From NCBI GenBank assembly GCA_947374125.1, contig CANCAR010000022.1, positions 1-20,424 on the forward strand: a DNA stretch of 20,424 nucleotides. Direction: 5' to 3'. Made by a program: the position numbers and the translations under genes. This document shows, piece by piece, positions 14,797-20,424 of this stretch. The DNA is from Hyphomicrobiales bacterium. GTDB lineage: Bacteria; Pseudomonadota; Alphaproteobacteria; Rhizobiales; Beijerinckiaceae. The notes under the pieces are model-generated. The model was given only the letters and a program-made list of their open reading frames with translations, was not told the origin of the DNA and made no database searches. Every line of letters begins with the position of its first letter. Position 1 is the stretch's first letter.

Positions 14797-16851
14797 ATGG
14801 TTGAACCGATTTTAGAGATCAAAAATCTCTGCATCTCCTTCTTTACCCGGGCCATTGAAATTCCGGCGGTGATGGATTTTTCCTGCACCATCATGCCCGG
14901 CGAGGCGATGGGGTTGGTGGGTGAATCGGGCTGTGGCAAATCAACCGTGGCGCTGGCGATTTTGCGGGATTTGGCACGTATCGGCCGGATCACCAGCGGC
15001 TCCATCCGCTTTAATGGCCGCGACATGGCGACCCTTGATGAGGCAGAACTCACCCGTATTCGCGGCTCAGAAATCGCGATGGTCTATCAAGAGCCGATGG
15101 CCTCGCTGAACCCGACGATGAAAATCGGGCAACAACTCACCGAGGTCCTTTTCATCCACGAAAAAGTCTCGAAGGCTGAAGCCTATGCGCGGGCCTTAGA
15201 GATGGTCAAAGCCGTTCGCCTGCCTGATCCGGAGCGCATGATGCGCTCTTATCCGCACCAATTATCCGGCGGTCAGCAGCAACGCATCGTGATTGCGATG
15301 GCGCTTTTGGCCAACCCCAAGCTTTTGATTTTGGATGAGCCTACAACGGCGCTCGATGTGACGGTTGAGGCCGGAATTGTCGAACTCGTCAAAGACCTCG
15401 GCAAGCGCTTCGGCACGTCGATGCTCTTCATTTCTCACAATCTCGGGCTGATTTTGGAGACGTGCGACCGCGTGACGGTGATGTATTCCGGCGAAGCGGT
15501 CGAAACGGGGCCCATTGACGAGGTGTTTGGCGCGGTTCGCCATCCCTATACGCAAGGGCTTTTCCGCTCCATGCCGCTTTTGGGCACCAACCGGAATTCG
15601 AGCCCCTTGGTCCCCATTCCTGGCCAATTACCCTTACCGCATGAGCGCCCGAATGGCTGCAACTTTGGGCCCCGTTGCTCCTATTTCGTCGATGGTCAGT
15701 GCAACAAAGCCGTGATTGACATGTTACCAGCCGGTTCCGCCACCCATTTGAGCCGCTGCCTTCGGATTGAGGCGATTGATTGGGATGCGGTGGCCAAGAG
15801 TGCTGTAGCCAATGTTCCAACCGTGATTGGTGATAATCTCCTCGAAGTTCATTCGCTCAAAAAGCATTATCAAGTAGCAGCCAGCGAGCTGTTTGGTGGC
15901 CGTGAGGCCCGCACCGTCAAGGCGGTTGAAGATGTCAGCTTCAACGCGCGCGAAGCCGAAACGGTTGCCATTGTCGGCGAGTCCGGTTGCGGTAAGTCGA
16001 CGCTTGCTAAGGTCCTATTAGGCTTGGAATTAGCAACGGGCGGAACGGCATCGTTCGATACTACCTATATTCAAGCCGATCCGATCGATAAACGAACGAC
16101 AAAGCTCATATCGTCCGTCCAGATGATCTTTCAAAACCCGTTCGATACGCTCAATCCAAGCTATTCGGTCGGCTCGCAAATCATTCGTACGCTGGAGCGG
16201 TTCGACATTGGCTCGACGACAGAAGAGCGCCAAAATATGATGCTCGAATTGCTCGATCTCGTGAAATTGCCGCGCGCTTTCGCAACCCGTATGCCGCGTC
16301 AATTATCGGGCGGGCAGAAGCAACGCATCGGCGTCGCACGCGCGTTCGCCGGTCGTCCCCGCATGATCATCGCCGATGAGCCGATGTCGGCGCTGGATGT
16401 GTCCGTTCAAGCCGCCATTACCGAGCTTTTGACCAATCTTCAGCGGAATTCCCGCACTACGATGCTGTTGATCAGCCATGATCTCTCACTCGTGCGCTAT
16501 CTCTCGGACCGCGTGATTGTGATGTATCTCGGCCATATTGTGGAGCAGGGGACAACGGATCAGATCTTTCAACCGCCTTACCATCCCTATACCGAGGCTT
16601 TGTTAGCGGCGATTCCTCTGGCCGATACCAAAGCCAAGAAGCGCAAAGTGGTGTTGGAGGGGGAAATTCCGTCTGCCATGTCGCCTCCGCCCGGTTGCCC
16701 GTTCCAAACGCGCTGCCACCTTAAATCCAACGTATCAGGTGGCTTGTGCGAAACGGTTGTACCGCCGATGCGGGTATTGGCCGAAGGGCACGCCATCAAA
16801 TGTCATCTGCCCACCGAGGTGCTTGACGCCATGACGCCGGTGATCAGTTGA
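14797..16851 (+). CDS. ABC importer ATPase, DppD-DppF fusion with two nucleotide-binding domains
   Basis: This 684-residue protein joins both ATPase subunits of the importer in one chain. Domain 1 has Walker A 'GESGCGKST' (42-50), Q98 of the Q-loop, signature 'LSGGQ' (156-160), Walker B ending in D180-E181 and switch histidine H214. Domain 2 has Walker A at 394-402, Q446, 'LSGGQ' (503-507), D527-E528 and H561. Each domain is followed by the cysteine-bearing oligopeptide-type C-terminal extension ('CNFGPRCSY' near 288 and 'GCPFQTRCH' near 633). In some peptide transporters this extension region binds an iron-sulfur cluster; whether it does here is unknown. All catalytic residues are intact in both halves. 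GAGG lies eight bases before the ATG. The nine-base gap to the permease gene supports a single transcript. Confidence 0.93.
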   Translation: MVEPILEIKNLCISFFTRAIEIPAVMDFSCTIMPGEAMGLVGESGCGKSTVALAILRDLARIGRITSGSIRFNGRDMATLDEAELTRIRGSEIAMVYQEPMASLNPTMKIGQQLTEVLFIHEKVSKAEAYARALEMVKAVRLPDPERMMRSYPHQLSGGQQQRIVIAMALLANPKLLILDEPTTALDVTVEAGIVELVKDLGKRFGTSMLFISHNLGLILETCDRVTVMYSGEAVETGPIDEVFGAVRHPYTQGLFRSMPLLGTNRNSSPLVPIPGQLPLPHERPNGCNFGPRCSYFVDGQCNKAVIDMLPAGSATHLSRCLRIEAIDWDAVAKSAVANVPTVIGDNLLEVHSLKKHYQVAASELFGGREARTVKAVEDVSFNAREAETVAIVGESGCGKSTLAKVLLGLELATGGTASFDTTYIQADPIDKRTTKLISSVQMIFQNPFDTLNPSYSVGSQIIRTLERFDIGSTTEERQNMMLELLDLVKLPRAFATRMPRQLSGGQKQRIGVARAFAGRPRMIIADEPMSALDVSVQAAITELLTNLQRNSRTTMLLISHDLSLVRYLSDRVIVMYLGHIVEQGTTDQIFQPPYHPYTEALLAAIPLADTKAKKRKVVLEGEIPSAMSPPPGCPFQTRCHLKSNVSGGLCETVVPPMRVLAEGHAIKCHLPTEVLDAMTPVIS

Positions 16852-16866
16852 TCCGGCGATCCGGAT
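16851..16866 (+). promoter_or_regulatory. Small hairpin over the ATPase stop / MFS ribosome binding region
   Basis: ATCCGG (16851-16856) and CCGGAT (16861-16866) form a six-base-pair stem with loop CGAT. The stem starts on the last base of the ATPase stop codon, and its right arm reaches into GGATGGAAAG, the only purine-rich sequence before the MFS start. No T-run follows, so it is not an intrinsic terminator. It could couple translation of the MFS gene to that of the ATPase. Confidence 0.35.
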
Positions 16867-16881
16867 GGAAAGTAGTATGGC

Positions 16882-18093
16882 GTGATTTCTGATCGTAACT
16901 CTGTATCGTCTAACCCGGCTCCCTCTGGCGATGGAACGCTTCAGGCGCTTCGAGGCTTATTCGTTGCCGAACTCATCTTGGTGCTGGCAAGCGGTTTAGC
17001 CCCCACGACCTTTGTTGTGCACGCTATTGCGGCAGGCCGGTCAGCCGCCTTTTTCGGAGCGCTGGGTGCGCTTTATTCGGTCGGCGTGTTCATTGCCTAT
17101 GTTCTGGGCCCTATCCTTTTGGCGAAGCTCTCTTTCCGCCGCATCGGATTTGTCGCCGCGCCGCTTTTGATCTCGGGGATTTTGTCTGGGCTCATTCCCA
17201 TCCCCGAAACCTGGCTGGTGGGACGGCTGCTGATTGGCTTGGGCATTGGTCTATTTTTCCTTACCACCGAAGCATGGATTGGCGTTGCCACCTCGGGGCC
17301 CGTCAAAGTGCGCGCTTTGGCGCGGTATGGTGCGGTGATTTATGGCGCGTTTGTCGTTGCGCAATTGGTGCTTTTGGTGGTCCATCCCACAACTGATGGG
17401 CCCATTCTGATCTCGGCCATTGCCGCTCTGGTGGGCTTTGTGGTTTTGGCGCGTGTTCAAAAACCCGCAGCACCCGCGCCTACCGTTCAAAATCCCTTTC
17501 TTGGCGCAGGTTTAATCATTCGGCATGCACCGGAATCAATGTTCATGACGCTTGCCTCGGGCCTTCTGGTCGGCGCGAGCAGTTCCTTTGGCCCTGCCTA
17601 TGCGGTTTCTATCGGTTTACCGCGAGAGCAGGTGTCGCTTCTCTTGCTCTCGACCATGGTGGGGGCCGTCGTCGCACAACCCTTTTTCGGGCGCATGGCC
17701 AATCGCTTTGGCGCAAGGCAGGTGCTGATTGGCATGGCGTTGGTCACGATGGGGGCGTCCATTGCGCTTTTCAATGTGGTCGCATGGGGTTGGTTAGTGG
17801 CATTCATAGCCGCGATTTGGGGCTCGACAGGCAGTACGGGCTATGCGATTGGCGCGAGCATCGCGCACGCCGCCGATCATGGCCGCCATCCGGTTGAGGT
17901 GGCACGCATTGCCCTTATCTTAAACGGCATAGGCGGTATCATTGGGCCCATTCTCTCCGCCGTGCTGGTTTCGCATTTTGGTCCCGCCGGAATTTATATC
18001 TTTGCAGCGCTTGTGTCGCTCTTGGTCGCGCTTTCTATGGTGGTTGCGCTCTCCTATCGCCGTCATCAACACGTAAACCATCAAATGGTATGA
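16882..18093 (+). CDS. Major facilitator superfamily transporter, YcaD-like
   Basis: This 403-residue protein is a 12-helix secondary transporter of the inner membrane. Two six-helix halves are visible (about 25-190 and 215-395) with a short central linker rich in alanine and proline (192-205). 'LFFLTTEAWIGVA' (about 130-142) recalls the YcaD subgroup, where an acidic residue lies in the fifth helix. 'GRMANRFGARQVLIG' is the conserved loop between helices 8 and 9. The start is a GTG at 16882, since no in-frame ATG lies near the N-terminus; the ribosome binding site is weak (GGATGGAAAG). It is 30 bases after the ABC ATPase on the same strand and may be cotranscribed. Neither the substrate nor the direction of transport can be predicted. 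Confidence 0.83.
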   Translation: MISDRNSVSSNPAPSGDGTLQALRGLFVAELILVLASGLAPTTFVVHAIAAGRSAAFFGALGALYSVGVFIAYVLGPILLAKLSFRRIGFVAAPLLISGILSGLIPIPETWLVGRLLIGLGIGLFFLTTEAWIGVATSGPVKVRALARYGAVIYGAFVVAQLVLLVVHPTTDGPILISAIAALVGFVVLARVQKPAAPAPTVQNPFLGAGLIIRHAPESMFMTLASGLLVGASSSFGPAYAVSIGLPREQVSLLLLSTMVGAVVAQPFFGRMANRFGARQVLIGMALVTMGASIALFNVVAWGWLVAFIAAIWGSTGSTGYAIGASIAHAADHGRHPVEVARIALILNGIGGIIGPILSAVLVSHFGPAGIYIFAALVSLLVALSMVVALSYRRHQHVNHQMV

Positions 18094-18156
18094 CGCTTTT
18101 TTAGGCGGAACCGGTATAAGCAAGCCGGTCGACTCTCTCATCAGGAAATCATACGC

Positions 18157-19014
18157 GTGCGCACCGAACAAAAAGGCTTCTTGCTGGCACTTTCCGGCGC
18201 ACTCGTTTTTACGCCCGACGTTTTGCTGATCCGTCTGGCCGCCGCCGATCCCTTTACGCTGGCCAGTGTGCGTTCGGTTGCAGCTGGCATCGTGTTATTG
18301 GTCGGCTTAGGCCTTGCCCATCGCCAGAAAACCCTCGGCGAATTTGTGAAGCTTGGCCGGTGGGGGCTTATCGCTGGGGTACTTCAAGCCACCAGCGGCC
18401 TGATGTTTTGCTTCGCGCTAAGCCATACAACGGCTGCCAACGCGCTTTTGATGTTCGCCACCACGCCCTTGCTGGCCGCAGCCCTGGGCTGGGCGGTACT
18501 GCGAGAAAAGGTACCGCTGGCCACGTGGCTTGCCATTGTGGGGGCCTTTATCGGCATTGCGATCGTCGCAGGCGGCAGTCTTCAAGGTGGCGGCATTTTA
18601 GGCGATATGATGGCGCTTGGTAACGCGCTTTCAACCGCTATTTTCTTTCTGATTGTTCGCCATCGCAGCCATCTCGATTTTATGCCAGCCAACATTCTAG
18701 GCTTTGTGTTTGGCGCGCTGTTGGCCTCGCCCTTCGGCCATTTTACGGAGCTTCAACCGCTGCAATGGGCATGGCTGGTGGCGGGCGGTGCCATTGTGCT
18801 CCCCGGTGCCGTGTCGCTTTACACCGTGGCTGTGCGCTACCTGCCTGCCGCTGAGGTCGCCCTCATCGGTCTTTTGGAAGTCGTGCTCGGCCCTTTATTG
18901 CTGTGGTTCGTTTTGCGTGAAATGGTGCCTGCGAGTACGATCCTTGGTGGGATGGTCGTTCTCGCAGCGCTCGTGTTTCACATGGGGATGAATCTGCTTC
19001 GTCCACCCGCCTAA
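18157..19014 (+). CDS. EamA/DMT-family transporter
   Basis: This 285-residue membrane protein has ten hydrophobic helices in two EamA repeats (about 6-135 and 145-280), the drug/metabolite transporter layout. The 'TTAANALLMFATTPLLAAALGW' type region in helix 4 and 'LPAAEVALIGLLEVVLGPLL' in the second repeat are the family's conserved spots. Most such proteins export amino acids or other metabolites. The start is a GTG at 18157 with AGGAAA about nine bases upstream; no in-frame ATG is available near the N-terminus. It follows the MFS gene after 63 bases, which contain no hairpin resembling a terminator. It converges with the short-chain dehydrogenase, from which it is separated by 22 bases. 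Confidence 0.88.
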   Translation: MRTEQKGFLLALSGALVFTPDVLLIRLAAADPFTLASVRSVAAGIVLLVGLGLAHRQKTLGEFVKLGRWGLIAGVLQATSGLMFCFALSHTTAANALLMFATTPLLAAALGWAVLREKVPLATWLAIVGAFIGIAIVAGGSLQGGGILGDMMALGNALSTAIFFLIVRHRSHLDFMPANILGFVFGALLASPFGHFTELQPLQWAWLVAGGAIVLPGAVSLYTVAVRYLPAAEVALIGLLEVVLGPLLLWFVLREMVPASTILGGMVVLAALVFHMGMNLLRPPA

Positions 19015-19036
19015 GCGTTGGGCAAAACCCTATTGC

Positions 19037-19699
19037 TCAGTAAGGATGAGCGCGCCCATCCCAGGTTTCAAAGCAACCCGTTGTTGCGATATTCAGCGCT
19101 TCGAACCGCGCCATAAGGCCGACCGCTGACTCGGTGACGGTGATATCAGCACCTGTTCCACCCATCTCGGTCTGCACCCAGCCCGGATGATAGATCCCGA
19201 CCGGAATGCCTTCCGCTCGCAAATCGCTCGAGAGATTGCGGCCTAGGTTCAGCACGGCGGCTTTCGATGCCCGATAAATATAGCTCTGACCCGGTGCGCG
19301 TGTATCGGACGCCATTTGCGAGGAAATGATCGCAATCTTTCCCTTGCCAGCGCGAATATTCGGCAAAAGAGCCTGAATGGTCAGAAACGCACCGGTCACA
19401 TTCACCGCGAAGGTATCGTCCCACAATGGCTTGGCGTAGCCCGTATCCAGCGCCTGTCCGCGATCCAGATAAACACCGGCATTGCAGACGAGCAGCGACA
19501 AAGGCTTGCCGTTCAGCCGCTTTGCCAGCGCGTGATGGGACTGTGGATCGACGACTTCCAGCGATTGCCAGTCGATACCGGCCACTGTTGGGCGATGATC
19601 ACCCCGATAGGTGCCGATAACGTCTTGGCGATGGGTCGCTGCCATCTCGGCCAGCGCCAGTCCAACCCCACGGTTAGCGCCTGTGATCATGATCGTCAT
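19037..19699 (-). CDS. Short-chain dehydrogenase/reductase, C-factor-like
   Basis: This 220-residue protein is a classical short-chain dehydrogenase with a Rossmann fold. Visible are the cofactor motif 'TGANRGVG' (6-13), 'NAG' (73-75), catalytic S126 or S127 in 'IISSQMAS', and Y142-x-x-x-K146 in 'YRASK'. Size and the 'HPGWVQTEMGG' segment (171-181) resemble the CsgA/C-factor subgroup, whose substrates are mostly unknown. The ATG at 19699 has GAAGGA seven to eight bases upstream; an in-frame TTG 12 codons earlier is less likely. The gene stands alone, convergent with the EamA gene and divergent from the GlcG-like gene, so it probably does not belong to the transporter operon. Confidence 0.88.
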   Translation of the reverse strand: MTIMITGANRGVGLALAEMAATHRQDVIGTYRGDHRPTVAGIDWQSLEVVDPQSHHALAKRLNGKPLSLLVCNAGVYLDRGQALDTGYAKPLWDDTFAVNVTGAFLTIQALLPNIRAGKGKIAIISSQMASDTRAPGQSYIYRASKAAVLNLGRNLSSDLRAEGIPVGIYHPGWVQTEMGGTGADITVTESAVGLMARFEALNIATTGCFETWDGRAHPY

Positions 19700-19908
19700 G
19701 GCTATATCCTTCACAATTGAATTGAGTGTGCCCAAAAAATCGGGTTATCCGGTAAGCGTTCTACCATTAAATCATTCCATTCCAAGGCCCACAAATGTGA
19801 AAGCACCGGCTTTATACGGCCATGCCTCGGGTTTAATCGCTTCCGCTCTGGCGATATGGGCTGGAATAGGGCAGTTTGCAGGCCAACCTTTTGTCAGGAG
19901 TTTCACCC
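19700..19908. other. Divergent intergenic region between SDR and GlcG-like genes
   Basis: This 209-base stretch must carry the promoters for the two divergent genes. It is less GC-rich than its surroundings, with a run of six A at 19734-19739. I see no convincing promoter pair, dyad or small gene in it. An AGGAG ribosome binding site at its right end serves the GlcG-like gene. Open frames crossing it on both strands have no family resemblance. Confidence 0.4.
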
Positions 19909-20340
19909 ATGAGCCATTCCCGTACCATCACCACGATTTCGTTGGCCGCTGCCGAACAGTTGGCCAATGAGGCGATGGCCCATGCGACAACAAAAGGCTG
20001 GAAAATCGCCGTCGCCATCAGCGATCACGCGGGTGGCTTGGTGGTCTTCCGCCGCATGGATGGTGTTTTGTCGATCACCACCGAAATCGCCATCGATAAA
20101 TCCTACACCGCCGCGATCATGCGCCGTACCACCAAGGCGCTCGCTGAGCGCATGACATCGTCCCCCGATCTGACCATGGGCATGGCCAACCGTCCTCGCC
20201 TTGTGGCTTGGCAGGGCGGCGTGCCGATCTTGGAGCATGGCGTTGTGATTGGTGGCATCGGCGTATCCGGCGCAGCAGGTCACGAGGATGCGGAATGCGG
20301 TGAGGTCGCCCTCGCAGCGCTTGGACTAAGCTCGTCTTAA
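19909..20340 (+). CDS. GlcG/HbpS-family protein
   Basis: This 143-residue protein belongs to the GlcG/HbpS (PduO C-terminal-like) family of small cytoplasmic or secreted proteins, some of which bind heme or cobalamin-related ligands. The conserved cores are 'VAISDHAGGLVVFRRMDG' (35-52) and 'GGVPI...GVVIGGIGVSGA' (103-122), followed by 'HEDAECGEVALAAL'. The ATG at 19909 has AGGAG nine bases upstream; the open frame starts 11 codons earlier but without such a site. No signal peptide is evident. It is divergent from the short-chain dehydrogenase, and no glycolate oxidase or propanediol genes are nearby, so its role here is open. The 84 bases after its stop hold no gene I can support. Confidence 0.87.
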   Translation: MSHSRTITTISLAAAEQLANEAMAHATTKGWKIAVAISDHAGGLVVFRRMDGVLSITTEIAIDKSYTAAIMRRTTKALAERMTSSPDLTMGMANRPRLVAWQGGVPILEHGVVIGGIGVSGAAGHEDAECGEVALAALGLSSS

Positions 20341-20424
20341 ACGCCCGCGTTGAACTCTTCCGCCCCTGCTATTATGGATGATGGCTACCCATAAGCAGCA
20401 AGGCCGATAGGTTGTCGGGCGGGG

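Noticed and set aside
19036..19051. GCTCA/TGAGC inverted repeat at the end of the short-chain dehydrogenase gene, as a terminator
   Set aside because: A five-pair stem overlapping the coding end with no T-run on either strand is not a credible terminator.

Overview
Organism and overall character: The window is chromosomal-type DNA from a moderately GC-rich Gram-negative bacterium, most likely an alphaproteobacterium of the Rhizobiales type. That guess rests on the tightly packed catabolic genes, a Tat-exported peptide-type binding protein, a family-5 ABC importer beside assorted oxidoreductases, and a TpiA/RpiB pair of the erythritol-pathway kind. No rRNA, tRNA, CRISPR array, insertion sequence or phage gene was seen. 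Almost every base is coding; the longest gene-free stretch is about 210 bases. Layout: (1) Positions 1-2110, plus strand: the end of a thiamine-diphosphate-dependent E1 beta subunit (cut by the window edge) and an E2 with lipoyl, E3-binding and alpha/beta-hydrolase domains, as in acetoin dehydrogenase. (2) Positions 2111-8455, minus strand: a seven-gene run read right to left: metallo-beta-lactamase-fold hydrolase, Ldh2/MDH2-family dehydrogenase, aminoglycoside-phosphotransferase-fold kinase, xylose-isomerase-like TIM barrel, TRZ/ATZ-type amidohydrolase, TpiA-like isomerase, RpiB-like isomerase. Three successive junctions overlap or nearly touch, so at least the middle four genes are one transcription unit. 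(3) Positions 8456-8589: a divergent promoter region holding three 16-base tandem repeats. (4) Positions 8590-16851, plus strand: ATP-grasp ligase, beta-hydroxyacid dehydrogenase, Tat-type binding protein, a strong intrinsic terminator, two permeases and a double-NBD ATPase of a dipeptide/oligopeptide-type ABC importer. (5) Positions 16882-19014, plus strand: an MFS transporter and an EamA (DMT) transporter. (6) Positions 19037-19699, minus strand: a short-chain dehydrogenase; then 19909-20340, plus strand: a GlcG/HbpS-family protein. The last 84 bases hold no gene I can support. How the genes may work together: The importer and the two divergent enzyme groups look like one uptake-and-catabolism locus for a small organic compound. 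Its activities would be a C-N hydrolase or deaminase, a second hydrolase, two NAD(P)-dependent dehydrogenases, a small-molecule kinase, an isomerase/epimerase and an ATP-dependent ligase. The distal TpiA/RpiB-like pair resembles EryH/EryI, which route tetrulose phosphates to erythrose 4-phosphate, so a tetrose phosphate could be one product. I do not recognise this combination as a described pathway and cannot name the substrate. No transcriptional regulator is encoded in the window.
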